Shown: piece by piece, positions 12,292 through 24,000 of the stretch | Position numbering within the stretch: position 1 is the first letter of the stretch | How the letters are laid out: each line of letters begins with the position of its first letter | Assembly: GCA_013368445.1 (NCBI GenBank) | Contig: JAACJO010000010.1 | Coordinates: 806,001-870,000, forward strand | Reading direction: 5' to 3' | DNA: 64,000 nt | Source: Leucocoprinus leucothites | Taxonomy: Eukaryota > Basidiomycota > Agaricomycetes > Agaricales > Agaricaceae | Notes under the pieces: generated by a model | The model's database searches: none | The model's input: only the letters and a program-made list of their open reading frames with translations | Told to the model about the DNA's origin: nothing | Made by a program: the position numbers and the translations under genes

Positions 12292-13776
12292 CTACTGTCG
12301 CCCAAATAATACACGAATTGCCAGGCGGAATGGTATGAGCATAACATACCAAAGACCAGAAATGAAAGCTACCGTCATGCCCAGCGGTTTGTTGAGTAAA
12401 GAACCAACCTTATCATAACCCTCCCCCTGAATTGTCTCCGGCCACGGGGAGCTAATCGCACCATTCGGCGAAAGTTTCGATGACTGCGTCGGTTCATGAC
12501 GAGACCTCTCAGCCGGCGATTGCGATCGAGAAGAGTATGCCCTCCTGGAAAAGGCCCGCTTCAGAAGGGATTGAACGGCGGATGCAGTTATCCCAGGTAT
12601 CGCTATCAACTCAGTTCTCCTTCCAGCATCTGAAGTCGACTCAGAGAGAGAAGCGATGGATTTTTCCATTAAACGAAACCGTTCTTCCTGTCCGTTCCAC
12701 CGTTTTTGACGTTTCCGCAAAGAACGCCTCATGGAACCGAGGGCATTATCCACATGGTCGAATATATCGTCTGAAGTTAGCAGACGATCCTTTATTCCAT
12801 CGAGGGTCCTTTCGAGTTTATCTACTCGATCCAGTACGGCGTCTAGATCCTCCTGGATTTCATGACTGGACCTGTAACTGGTGGGAGGGGGGTGATGAAT
12901 ATAATCCTGAAGGTCTGTTGTGCGTTGGTTGAGGCGTTCTATTAGATGTGACCAAGGTCGCATCCCAGTCGCCATCACGAAAAGACCAGTACTGAACCAG
13001 GAAATGGAATCAGGCCCGAGGACCGAATGAGTTGCATATCGCAAGAGACTGGCACCAATGAAAGGGGAGAATATTGTTAATGCTAAGCAGAACAGCTCGA
13101 ATTTTCGGAGCTCAGAGATTGCGAGTTCACGATACTCGTCCTCTGACGTCAGTGGTGGAAGATTCGCAGGTCGGTTACGGCGCCGGGCCTTTTGGTATAA
13201 CTCCCATGGAACTACATGAACACTAGTCAGGTGGTATGATACCAGATGTCACTGAGACCGACCTTCAATGACTTGATGGAGATAGAACACGAGAAGTGCG
13301 ACGGATAGCAAGTTTTTAACGTGATCTCCCCCCGTTAACCAGTTGCCAACAGGAGAGATGAGAGCTATCATCACCATAAAATCAAACTCGTACCAGGCCC
13401 TTTGAGGGACCTCCTTCGAAGGGCCCTGGACGCTGTGATCATAGAAGTGGTGATGGTGTTCATGGTCGACCTCTTTTGAAAGTATCTCTCGAGTTCGCTG
13501 TTTGCGCCTTGAGATATTTGACGTATTATGTTGCCTGTCACCATACTCTAAGGTTGAGTGACTGTCGTCATCACTGGAGGCAGGGTTTGAAGATGACCGC
13601 AGTGGGCCTTCATCTTTGCCAGAATTGGTTTCGTCGTAGTTGCTTTCTGGTTCTACTCCACAGCCGCGAGTAGCTTTTGAGGTTGAACCATCCATGGCAT
13701 ATGGGTATGTGGTGTCTAGCGAAAGTCGAAAGGGATTCGCAAGGTCGTCGACAATCCGACGGTCCCACCAAGGCAT
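12292..13776 (-). CDS. uncharacterised membrane protein with coiled coil
   Basis: Two exons (13776-13263 and 13211-12292) give 477 residues, with a 51-nt intron in phase 1. The N-terminal 120 residues are polar and low-complexity with a His run (DHEHHHHFYDH). They are followed by hydrophobic segments around 130-170 (FMVMIALISPVGNWL, LLSVALLVFYLHQVIE) and 205-260 (LFCLALTIFSPFIGASLL, SISWFSTGLFVMATGM). Next come a heptad-rich helical region (about 280-360, VLDRVDKLERTLDGIKDRL) and a last hydrophobic segment at the C-terminus (GMTVAFISGLWYVMLIPFRL). I recall similar unnamed proteins (LPPLTSEDEYR before the membrane part) in other Agaricomycetes but know no function. A perfect ATCACGTG E-box lies 35 bp upstream of the start. 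Confidence 0.75.
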
Positions 13777-14432
13777 TGATGAGGATTACATAAACTCGTG
13801 ATATTATGCGATCACGTGCACATGACTGGTTGTTAGCGCTGAGCGCTCACCTACTTCCTTATCAGCGAGGCAACCCAGTAGGAACATGGGTTCATTGGTT
13901 TTCGAAGTGTATCAGCTCTACTGATGGTAGGGTGAATGCCGTATGCAACATCGCCGCTTACCTTTAGGGTCAGGCCCGATCCCAGATGAGTAGCCCTTGG
14001 ATACGCTATCACTCGTGACCCATTATGGCGATCATTCAAAAGGACCCGCCCAGTTCACCTTGGCTGTGGTATTAAGCCAAGTCCTCATGCCCAGTTCTTA
14101 GCTACTAGAGCAAGCTTACCTGGATGTCCTGACTCCTGATTCCTCAAAATACGCACATTACCTGGAATATGTTGTGGTTTACTGCAAGCAAAAAGGACGG
14201 TACATCCACTACTTACTATCCTGAAACATTGATTAAGCAGTGGTATTTTGAAGCGCCCGCGACCCGAAACGAATTCGGCCTGAATTTAAAGTAGAAATCT
14301 TCAGGTCCATCAATCTTTGGGGAAACCGACGAGAAACCACTAAAGTGACTGTTTAAAAGCCAATGCTGTCCGAAATTGAAACTTTGTCTCCGCCCTTCCC
14401 CACCACGATTTCCCCAGCCCTTCCATGATCCT
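13777..14432. other. divergent upstream region with an E-box
   Basis: About 650 bp between a minus-strand and a plus-strand gene. It holds ATCACGTG at 13811-13818, close to the minus-strand start. No coding frame here is convincing. Confidence 0.45.
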
Positions 14433-15634
14433 ATGGACCACTTTACTGTATCTGAGGCTCAGCTACCTGCTCTCATGGTCGAGTCTGTCCTCTATGGGAT
14501 ATATTTAACGACTTTCTTTGCCTGTCTTCACCGGCTGTTATGGAACAAGAATGCCCCAAAACGTCTTGCTAACATTAATCTCCCAATGCTGGCTATTGTC
14601 ATCCTTTCCTTTATCTCTCTGACTCTCAACGTATCCTTTGCTCTTGCTCGTGATATGGATACTTTTGTTTACAACCGGGATGAGGTTCTGGAGGGCGATG
14701 ATTCGGATGCTGACTGGATCAAATTGCTGAAAGTAAGATGAGCATACCCTACTTTGGCAACCTGGATATTCCGCTGATATTAGTACCACCCCATAGACTT
14801 GCCTCATCTTCTTTCAATTCATTCTGGCGGATAGCGTTCTGGTGCGGCTACTTCCTGATTAAGCATCTCGCTCATGCGACTGATACAGCATATCTATAAT
14901 AGATCTATCGATGCTGGCTCGTATGGGATAAATCTCTGTTTGTTGTCATAATTCCTGCTACTTGCTGGATCGGAGCCCTCGCATGCAGTATCTATGCAAC
15001 ATATCTCCAATACAAACTCAAACCTGGCTTTGAAAAAATAAAGGAAGAACATTATCTTCCTCTGTATACAGCTTTCTTGTTGTTTACAATCATCCTTAAT
15101 CTCTACTCAACCGGTAGGTAACTTCGCAGAACGTAGTCATTGGTTCAGGCTCACAATAGTATAGGTATAATACTATGGAGGATATGGTCTGTCGAGAAGG
15201 CCTGGCAACCCCCCAGCATTTGTTCACTACGAGATATACCACAGCGAAGCCGGCTCCTACTTGCCAAACGAGTTATCATTGAGTCCGGCCTTTTGTACAC
15301 GAGCTCGGTCGTCGCACTCTTCATCACAACCATATGCCAGAGCAATGCCACCCTTATCACCGCCGTGGTGGTGAGTACTGCTTCAATATGCTTTTGCCCG
15401 TTGCTCGCTCGGGATTGATAGCGTTTGAAGGAAATTCAAATCGCAGGAATCGCCTTCAACTTGATACTTGCAAGAGCTGCACGCCCAGATAGAGAGGAGG
15501 CTCTACCGCTTTACTATCTGGAGAATCGCTGTTGTTCGCCCGACCGAACAAACACCAGTAGAACTCGCGTCATGGTAGACGCTGCCGTGATGACTACCAA
15601 CGACTCGGAGCGACTTTGCCCCGACAGACCATAA
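14433..15634 (+). CDS. multi-TM orphan membrane protein (basidiomycete-expanded family)
   Basis: Five exons (14433-14732, 14797-14841, 14903-15113, 15165-15370, 15431-15634) give 321 residues, all in phase. About seven hydrophobic segments are visible, including VESVLYGIYLTTFFACLHRL, LPMLAIVILSFISLTL, CLIFFQFILADSVLIYRCWL, VVIIPATCWIGALACSIYA, LYTAFLLFTIILNLYSTGII, LLYTSSVVALFITTI and EIQIAGIAFNLILAR. The pattern (an ADS-x-L-IYRCW motif at the end of TM3, GIAFNLI in the last TM) matches a large unnamed Agaricomycete 7-TM-like family. It is not an STE3-type pheromone receptor by sequence. Ligand and function are unknown. The second exon is only 45 nt. The last acceptor (15429-15430) was chosen because it alone keeps the final membrane segment in frame. 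Confidence 0.75.
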
Positions 15635-15923
15635 GGTTTCCGATGCCACGGTCTGTCGGTAATTTCGACATGTATTTGACTGAATTGAGGTCCAGAACGC
15701 CTACGTTACAATAAACTCGTGGTTACGGCCGGGTGTAGGTCTGGGTGCGCATACTTGAAATTCTTATTGCGTGGGACGGCACCAGAAGTAGGACAGCAAC
15801 GCGCAGGGTAAATACCACTGTGTACCCTTGGTGAGAATCAACCTCGTACTGCATCCTCGCCAGTTATTCAACACGTTGGCACAGCACCCAGCCCAGCTTG
15901 TGGAGTTTCATCAAATATTTCAA

Positions 15924-15947
15924 CCACGATTTCGGCGGAGATCGTGG
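15924..15947. repeat. 7-bp inverted repeat (hairpin)
   Basis: CCACGAT and ATCGTGG flank a 10-nt spacer, a perfect 7-bp stem. It lies next to a 14-nt tandem duplication. This could be a remnant of a small element or chance; nothing shows transcription. Confidence 0.5.
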
Positions 15948-15950
15948 AAA

Positions 15951-15978
15951 ATCCTCGTCGGTAGATCCTCGTCGGTAG
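15951..15978. repeat. 14-nt perfect tandem duplication
   Basis: The unit ATCCTCGTCGGTAG occurs twice in a row, directly after the neighbouring hairpin. Only two copies are present, so it reads as a replication slippage event rather than a minisatellite. Confidence 0.7.
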
Positions 15979-16423
15979 ATCTAGGATAATTAAGCTGATA
16001 TTACTGAATCTACTCGGCTTGGTTTGGCTCGTTAGCGTTCCTTGTATATTACGACTTAGGGTACATCCATAACCGTATATGTCAGGAACACGGGTATCAG
16101 AGTAATTGGGGAGTATAGAAAGTAGTTTGCCATGAATTTCGCGATGGCCATTCAAGAAAAGCAAAGACAAACTCTTAAGTAGAGCAGAAGCTTTAGGCCC
16201 CAGCGCACGTATTCAAGAAAGGAAAGCATCACGTGCCTATTTTCTGAAATTTCGTTCAGGGACAGTTTGGTCGTTCCGTCTTCGCGTAGGGATTCGCGAG
16301 AAACAATCCCGAGCTGGCCGTACATCCTACAGCTGAGGAAATCCAACGAAATTCTTCTTTCTTTAATCATCTACTCTCTGTACCCACGCCCCTAATATTT
16401 TCTATTGTTTTTATTCGGTTTTA

Positions 16424-17878
16424 ATGGCGTCGATTTCACTTGGGACTTCATTCCGACTACTCGGTCGTGGACACCTGACTAAAGTGTCGTCAAAGTCGAG
16501 GTAGGTTTTGAAATTCTGCTCAGCAATGAGCATGGCTAGCACCGTCTATTAAACTTATGGGTTCCCTTAGATTCGTGCCCCCTACATATACACTTTCAGG
16601 CTCCCCGTTGCGTCGTGGTTTTGCTTCCGTGCGCCCACAGGTGCGTGAATACCAAGACGGCACCGTTTCTACGTGCTTATTATTCTTCCAACAGGTGTGC
16701 GGTCTCTCCCATAACACAAGTAGAAGTCTTCTACAACCCACTCGAGCCCTTCCTGGTCTCGTTTTCACTCGGCACTACACAAAAGATGCGCCAACACCAA
16801 CCCAAGAAGCAGCATCTACTATCGCACCGACATCTGCCACTGAGCACCTCCCAGACACCACAGATAATGCATCCGCTCTTGCAGAGACCGTAGCTTCCAA
16901 CCTCGAGGCTATTCATACTCCACTCCAATACGGTGACTTCGCTGCTCTTGGTCTATCGGGTTGGTCGCCCGCTGGCATTGCGCAATGGACAATGGAGATC
17001 ATAAACACTGCGACTGGCATGCCTTGGTTTTGGACTATCGTTGCCGGGACCGTTTTCTGGCGTATCGTCACTGCCCCATTCACCATCATGGGACTGCGTA
17101 ACAGTTCCCGTCTCCAGCCGTACCAAGGCGAAATGCGAAATTTACAAGCGGAAATGAACGAAGCCGTTAAAAAGAATGACCTTATTCAACGTCAGAAGGC
17201 TGCACTAAAAATAAGGGAAATTTATGACAAGGCAGGGGTCAACCTAATGGCTGGAACTTTGGGACCCCTCGTTCAAATTCCCGTAACGTTTGGGTTGTTT
17301 TTCGGGGTCAAGTGGATGTGCGCGGCACCCATAGAGCAGTTGAAGTGGTCTGGTCTCAATTTTCTCCCAGATTTGACTATTCCAGATCCGACATACGTAT
17401 TGCCCGCCATTCTCATTGCTTTAGTCAATGCGCAGATTACTGTTGGCGCGGCTGAGATGGACTTCCAGACCCGCCCCGGCATGGCGCATCTCATGAATGG
17501 GTTTAGGGTGTTATCAGTTGTTGGGTTCGGTGTGACAGCCTCATTATCCTCGGTATGATCCTTTGCTTCCTTCGTCTACGTTATCGTTATACTGAGGCGA
17601 CGAATTAGGGCCTTGTTACGGCGCTCATAGCAGGATCAGCTGTAACGATACTTCAGTCGCTCGCACTCCAACAAAAATCAATCCGTAGGTGGGTTGGAAT
17701 CAACAATCTACCCGAGAAGCAGAAGTTCCCAAGCATGAAGGAGTCGATAAACTGGGTCATTTCAAACTTCCAGAAAAGGATAGACGATGCAAAACAAGTT
17801 GAGGCTCATAGGCTCCAGCGTGCTCGAGCTAGCGACCAGATGAAGCGACTCGAGGAAAGGAGGAGGAGCAAGTTGTAG
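16424..17878 (+). CDS. OXA1: mitochondrial inner-membrane insertase OXA1 (YidC/Alb3 family)
   Basis: Four exons (16424-16500, 16571-16640, 16695-17552, 17609-17878) give 424 residues. The first 100 residues are Arg/Ser/Thr-rich with almost no acidic residues (for example LRRGFASVRPQ), as in a mitochondrial targeting sequence. The YidC/Oxa1 core follows from about residue 160: MPWFWTIVAGTVFWRIVTAP, the amphipathic loop LQPYQGEMRNLQAEMNEAVK, then GPLVQIPVTFGLFFGVKWM, ILIALVNAQITVGAAEMD and a final pair of membrane segments. The basic coiled tail (QKRIDDAKQVEAHRLQRARA) is the ribosome-contacting region in the family. It inserts mitochondrially and nuclear-encoded proteins into the inner membrane. 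The second intron (54 nt) has no stop and is a multiple of three, so its retention would only lengthen the leader. Confidence 0.9.
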
Positions 17879-18134
17879 ACTCGGCATCTGTTATTTTAGA
17901 GGATTTAGATAATTAATTATTTTCACCCAACTCTGCGATTATGTAATCAATACCAACATCACAGCGGATGACGGAATGGTCCAGTGAAGAGCTTACACGA
18001 AAGTCTGTTCTCTACTTGCCTTCACCATCCTACTCTGCTGCATACCATAATACTGTGCGGGAATCCACAGCGACAGACTCTAGACCAGGGCTGCTCATTC
18101 TACGCTGACGGAGAGCACGAAGCCTGAATTGAAA

Positions 18135-20765
18135 ATGTCAGGTCTCCACATAAACCTCAAACCTCTCCCGAGCACAACACCCTTACCAGTTCCAGAAGAT
18201 GAGGAGTACTACTCTTCATGGTCCCTTTTTCTTGTCTGTATGCTGCTAGTGTTATCACTATGGACAAGCTACTACCTGCAAATAAAGAAGATCAAGACGG
18301 TTCATGAAACGCTAGTCAGCATATTCGCAGGAATGGCGGTTGGGTTAATTGTTAGGATATCACCCGGGACGATGATTAGAGATATGCTGGTGAGTCTATA
18401 GCTTTCATGTACTGGTTAACACCACTCTTGGTGTGTAGTGTGCGCAGTTTTCCAGTTGGAATTCGCGCAGTCACAGGTTATACCCATATATTCCGCACAT
18501 GGAACTGACCACATCTTTTACAGACTTTCAGACACACACTGTTTTTCAACCTCTTGCTACCGCCTATTATCCTCAACTCGGGCTACGAGCTCAAACAGGT
18601 ATGCAGCCCACCGATACCCACTTATTCATCACACTAATACATCAAACGCCACAGGAAAACTTCTTTCGAAATTTTGGTTCAATTCTGATCTTCGCCTTCC
18701 TCGGCACCTTCATATCTGCTGTTGGCGTCGGGTATGTCTCCCTCTCTCCTTACATTTTCTGCCGAGGCTGTCCTGTGATCTGATCACTTGCAGTACAGAG
18801 TATTGGTGTACATCTACTCGTTCCTTGGTCTGGAGTCGCTCGATATCACTCTCCTTGAATGCTTAATCTTTGGATCGACGCTATCTGCAACGGACCCTGT
18901 CACGATTCTCGCGATATTCAACCAGTACAAAGTTGACCCCAAGCTTTATACTGTGATTTTTGGCGAAAGCTTGTTGAATGATGCTGTCAGTATTGTCATG
19001 TATGAGTATGTGCCCTTTTCCCTCTTAAATTCTCGTTTCACATCCAACTGAGCCTCTTACCCAATCCAGGACTCTAACTCAATTTCATGGCACTGAAGTA
19101 TACCTCAAATCGATTTTCCATGGCATCGGAATTTTCCTCCTCAATTTTTCCGTCTCCATGGCCCTCGGCGTGGCCTTTGGTCTAGGAATGTCGCTTCTCC
19201 TCAAACATTCATATCTACATTACTACCCATCTATTGAATCCTGCCTTGTCGCCCTTTGCGCTTACACCTGCTACTTCTTCTCCAATGGCCTTTCGATGTC
19301 AGGCATCGTCTCCCTACTCTTCTGCGGCATTACACTCAAACATTACGCGTATCACACCATGTCACGACGAACTCAGCGCGCGACCAAGTATATATTTTCA
19401 ACTCTCGCTCAACTCTCCGAGAATTTTATTTTCATCTACCTTGGCATGGCACTGTTCACCAGCGCCCCCGTAGAGGAGCCCGTGTTCAGCTACGTCAAGC
19501 CATTGTTCATCACGATCACAACTGTTGCTGTCGTCTTTACACGCTACGCAGCAGTCTTCCCACTTTCAACTGGGATCAATTTCTTCTTCAAACATGCTCG
19601 TGGCCAAAGGTCGGAGGAATTGCCCCATTCTTACCAGATGATGCTTTTCTGGGCTGGACTAAGAGGGGCCGTGGGTGTGGCACTCGCCGCGGGATTCAAG
19701 GGTCGCAATGCGCAGATGATGCGTACGACAGTGTTGGTCGTTGTTGTCCTCACAGTCGTCCTATTTGGTGGAACCACTGCTAGGATGCTCGAAGTTCTCG
19801 GCATCAAAACAGGCGTGGAAGACGATGAAGGAGGGAGTAGTGATGAAGACGAGGGTCCACCATTCTTCAATGGAGCTCGTCCATCGTCGTCCTCCAGATA
19901 CTTAGGACGAAGTGCTCGCGGTCGAGGAAACTGGTCTCGATACTGGGATGAACAAGAGGGGTCTGCATTATCACCCACAGCTGGGCATTTCGATGTCTCC
20001 GCCGCCACGGCAGCAGCAAGAGTGGGAAGGCATTACGCTGCAAGATTCGGTCACTATAATCACCATTATCAACCCCAAGACTTTTCACCCTCGGCAAATG
20101 CGCCCATTTTCTCTGCTGCTTCTAGCGATTCCTACGAGTCAGATGGAGCGGAGGTCCTTCCACTGGCACCTACTGCCATCCAACATGACGCCAGCCGAGG
20201 CACAAACCAAACTACCCCATCCTCTGATCCTTCAAGCGATCCCAATAACAACACCCATCCACCTCGAAGAACGTTCAGCGGAATTATTGGTGAAGATGGG
20301 CGATGGTTCCAGAACCTAGACGAGAGATATCTCTTACCCCTATTTTCGAATGCAACCGCGAGTCGGACATTCCACGCGAGAAAGAGTGCGAGAAAAGCTA
20401 GCGGTCGTGGATCCGCTGGTGGAACGAGTTCACCTAGAGTTGGGGAATCAAGTGGAAGAAGAGGGAATGCCGGGTTCGGTGGGAGGAGAAGCGGGGGTGC
20501 TACACCTGTTGACAGCGACGATGAATTCTTTGGGAGCGGAGATGCTGTGAACTTGACCTTGAACACGAGTGGTGGTGGAGTGGCGGGAGTGGCAGCGGGT
20601 GCTACTAATAGGGGAAATACATCTTCGAACGGAAGTGGGAGTGAAAATGGAGGTGGGAGTGGCGGTGCTAGGAGAGCGCTGGTAGATGAGAGTAGAATGG
20701 AGCGAGGGCTGGCGAGTCCGACGTTGAGAGGGAACACGAGCTCTCCTTGGGACGATGCTAGATAA
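18135..20765 (+). CDS. NHX1: Na+(K+)/H+ exchanger, NHX1/NHE type
   Basis: Five exons (18135-18389, 18524-18598, 18655-18731, 18799-19005, 19070-20765) give 769 residues, all in phase. About 11-12 membrane segments lie in the first 430 residues. Family landmarks are visible: the inhibitor-binding [21 protein letters not shown], the ion-binding [15 protein letters not shown] (the Asn-Asp pair) and [14 protein letters not shown]. The cytosolic tail (about 330 residues) is acidic first ([12 protein letters not shown]), then Ser/Gly/Asn-rich. By similarity to yeast Nhx1 it exchanges cations for protons in late endosomes or vacuoles and controls lumen pH and trafficking. The first intron (134 nt) is longer than its neighbours; a small extra exon there cannot be excluded, but the direct join gives the canonical sequence. 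It starts 256 bp after OXA1. Confidence 0.9.
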
Positions 20766-21800
20766 GTATATTAACGTTCAAGTTATACTTGTAATGGACT
20801 CGATATGTATATCTCGCAGATTGCTTACTATATCCGACTCTCTTGCTTTAAATATTTACACTGCTCTGACAAGGAGCATATTTAATGACTTGAACGCATA
20901 TTCAGTCTCATTCGTGTTTGTCGTAGAAAGCATTTGTTCTTTTGATGAAAAGACAAGAATGACCTATGGTTCAGTGCAGGTCATGGATAATCGATGAAGG
21001 CTCCCCTCAAGATAATCTGATTAACTAGACCACTGAGAACGCAGAAATACGACAGGTGTTCTTCTGATCTATACTGCAAATGCACTGGCCTATTATCAAT
21101 ATCAACTATCGATTCGCCAAACAACCCTTTCCCAAACGGAACGTCTACTATTCCAGTTTTCACAATGTGGTACAATGCTTCTTTTCCAACCCCCAAGTTT
21201 ACACCTACGATCCGTTGATACCTCCATAAATCTGACACCAATTGATGCGGTGGTGCTTGATTCGTGACGTTTGGGGGAGAGAGAGGAGGGGGGATTTAGA
21301 AAGTCAAATCGTTCAAAACAAGGTGTAATATAAAATACAAGAGAGGTGTACAAGAGACTAAGTAGATACTATGAGAAATTCAACACGAAAAAAAAAGACA
21401 ACATAAGAAGATAATTCCAAAAATCAGACATGAAGATGGTTATCAATGCAAAACACAGCTATTCCAGATCCCAGCCATGCGCGCAACTGAAAAGAAGATT
21501 AAGTGAGGAGAAAGGGCAAAAAAAAAAACAAATTTCAGCAAATGCGCTAGTAAAAAAAGTAGAATAACACAAAAATCGCCAGAAAACCAAAACAAAGCGG
21601 CATCACAATGAATGCTGAATCGAGGTGAAAAAAGTGCAAAGAAGCCTTCGGCAGCTGCACGATCCGAAATGTGTTGATGTAAGCCTCCTTCGGCGTCCCT
21701 TGATTCTTGATGAACTTCATTACCGGCGTCATCATTATCAACATCATAATCTATCACGGAAGCAACAGCTTCGCCACCGGAATCGAAGACCAAATTCATA
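20766..21800. other. convergent 3' intergenic region
   Basis: About 1 kb between the exchanger and the G-alpha gene. It has A-rich runs near 21390-21400 and 21520-21530. The minus-strand frame at 21443-21799 continues past the G-alpha stop in another frame and has no separate support. Nothing else is seen. Confidence 0.45.
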
Positions 21801-24000
21801 TCACATCAGGTCCGCGCGCCGAAGATGTTCACGCAAGATGGACTCCTCAACTGGAATAAAGAAAAGAAAAAAAAAAGGCTGTGTGTCAGCACACAGGAAA
21901 TCACACCACAACCAAGACTAAAAAAGACACTGACCAGCTCCCAATGTGACTGCAGTTGATTTCGTGTCCTGTAGTTATACAACCATCAATATCCAACTGC
22001 CGGGACAACTCAAATAAGGGGAGGGAAACAACGCACTATGACAGAGGTGAGATGGACGTAGAAAGGTCTTTGGCTAGGGGAATATTGTCGAGCAATCTCT
22101 TTGAAATGTTGTTGGAAGTCTGAATAGGAATGCCATAAGCGACAGGTAACCAAATGTAAACCAGGAACACTCACAGCGAGTTGCAGTGGGAAGATCGTTG
22201 GCGCGATTATGGTAGCTCGGCACAGAATCTCGGATCCGTATACCTCGCTGAAGCTTGGCTTGGAGAAGATCGCATTTGTTTAGGACTAATGTGTCTTAGT
22301 TTGAGATGTGGAGTGCGAGAAAGATGTGATGGACTCACAAAGGATAATTTGTGTTCGTGCTAGCAACTTGCAGGAACATACTGACTTCCACAGCAGGTAG
22401 CTGTCCTCTAGTCGGTTTACCCGACGATCCTCACTCAGCTTTTCATCAAACGGAGAAACTACCCATGAAAACAATCAGCGGTTGCCAACCAAGACACCAT
22501 TCAGTAGTACTGACTTGGACTAGAAGAAAAGAAATCAGATACGAATAAGGTAAAAGACAGAATCCACACTCACGCTAAGAATATAATCGCGTCAACTGCA
22601 TTTAGAGCAACATCAGTATCACCGGGTTTGACGCGTCGTTGACAACTTCTCAAACTCACCATCATCAAAGTAAGGATACCAAGCTGCTCGCTATAATGAT
22701 CAAAACGCCAGATGCCAGGGTTAGCTCGCAGAAAAGCTCATACGTAATAAAAAGGCACTTACGCTACTTCTTGTGCCTCCAACATCATACAAGCGCCACT
22801 CTTGGCCCACAGTCCTGCCTTTAAAAACAATGCGGTGAGTCTAGGTATTGAGGTAAAGAAGAAAGCAAGTTACCGTGATCAAAAATGAACCTGTATTCTT
22901 GCACACCCAATGTCCTCAAGCGGGCCCGAATAACATCATCATCAGTTGGCATGTAACTTTTGACAGCTATTCTATCCGTGTCATTGAGGAAACTAGAAGC
23001 GAATTGAGCAAAAGGTTAACATTTGCGGTGAAAGAACTTACAAGCCTGGGGCATCCTCAATTCTTGCCTTCCGTCGGTTCAGGACTTCCTTGATAATCGG
23101 GTCATCCCATAATGCTTTAATATCCTCTCTACAGCCCGCGATAATCTCAGCAATCTCCTCCTCTACGTCCTTTGATACTTTGTTGGTGCCGTTAGGGGCC
23201 TCGGGACGGTTGCCTGGACCCTTGCGAAACTTGTCCAGGGCTGATTTCCACCCGTTTGATGAATTGATTGAAAACTCGTGGGGAGCACGCCGAGGTGAGG
23301 GAGTTGGGGGTTCAAAAGAAGCAGGATGAGTTACAGCCGAAGAATAGATTTCAGTGCTGGCAGCGCCCAACTGTTGTTCGAGCTCACGCTGAACTTGCTG
23401 AATCGGGCCGAGTCGAAGACGTAGCTGCTTGTGCTTTTCCTTGAATTTAAGCGGTGGTAACGTCTTGACTGGTCGTATTGGTAGCTCCTCTGTGGATTCA
23501 TTCTCGGGATAGCGGGGATAAGGTAGATCGGCCATTTCTGCGCCCATGTGTTCGAGGACTTCATTGACGTTGCGAACCAAGTTGAGAAAGATAACTGCGC
23601 GCCAAGAGGCTCGTTCCTCAGACCACTCGCGCTTTGCATAAGTGAGCTGGAAATCTGAGGCAAAACCGGCATCAGAAAATGGATAAACATCTGCGGAAAA
23701 GAGCCATACTTTTCAGCGTAGCAGTCTTGCCACTTTCACTTTGACCTAAACACGTCTCAGACGATTCAAATTGAAGAGCATCCAAGAAGTCTAGAGCTCA
23801 CCTAGCAGAAGCAGCTTGACTGGTCTCTTCCTTCGTCGCTCATTTTCTCTTTCTCTCTTGATTTGCTCGTCAATCTCATCACTGACCCTCTTGGCCTCTG
23901 CCTCTGCCGCTTCCCGCACAGCACGCTGCTCCGGAGTCTCGTCTGGTGGAGGCATGAGCGCCAGAGTGAGGGGGTCATCGTCGGATAGAGATGGAGACAT
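21801..24000 (-). CDS. divergent large G-protein alpha subunit with a 5-nt microexon
   Basis: Thirteen exons encode 492 residues: 24000-23802, 23745-23710, 23654-23042, 22992-22874, 22818-22763, 22690-22660, 22595-22574, 22519-22515, 22458-22339, 22285-22175, 22119-22037, 21968-21935, 21850-21801. G-alpha landmarks are the P-loop GQSESGKT (67-74), switch I RLRTLGV with its Arg and Thr, DVGGTRSS (334-341) in place of DVGGQR, FLNKCDLL (401-408) and TSVIDTKSTAVTL. About 200 extra residues sit between the P-loop and switch I. The N-terminus lacks the myristoylation motif MGxxxS, and the tail HLRRADLM is unlike classical receptor-contact tails. Gln-to-Thr at 338 removes the catalytic glutamine. 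Such large G-alphas are expanded in Agaricomycetes. Receptor and effector are unknown. Confidence 0.85.
22515..22519 (-). other. 5-nt microexon of the G-alpha gene
   Basis: Exon 8 is TCCAA between a TTCTTCTAG acceptor and a GTCAGT donor. It contributes T + CCA + A, turning the junction into Ala-Pro-Ile-Ser-Pro-Phe-Asp-Glu, which matches the LAPIS-x-FDE motif expected here in this family. Skipping it would shift the frame. Confidence 0.8.

Larger units (their letters stand above)
15635..16423. other. upstream region of OXA1 with small repeat and E-box
   Basis: About 790 bp without a gene. It contains an imperfect palindrome and a short tandem repeat (listed separately) and ATCACGTG at 16228-16235, 189 bp before the OXA1 start. 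Frames on the minus strand (15868-16370) have no family resemblance. Confidence 0.4.

Noticed and set aside
18390..18523. extra exon inside the first exchanger intron
   Set aside because: The direct join [18 protein letters not shown] is already canonical for the family; added sequence would disrupt it.
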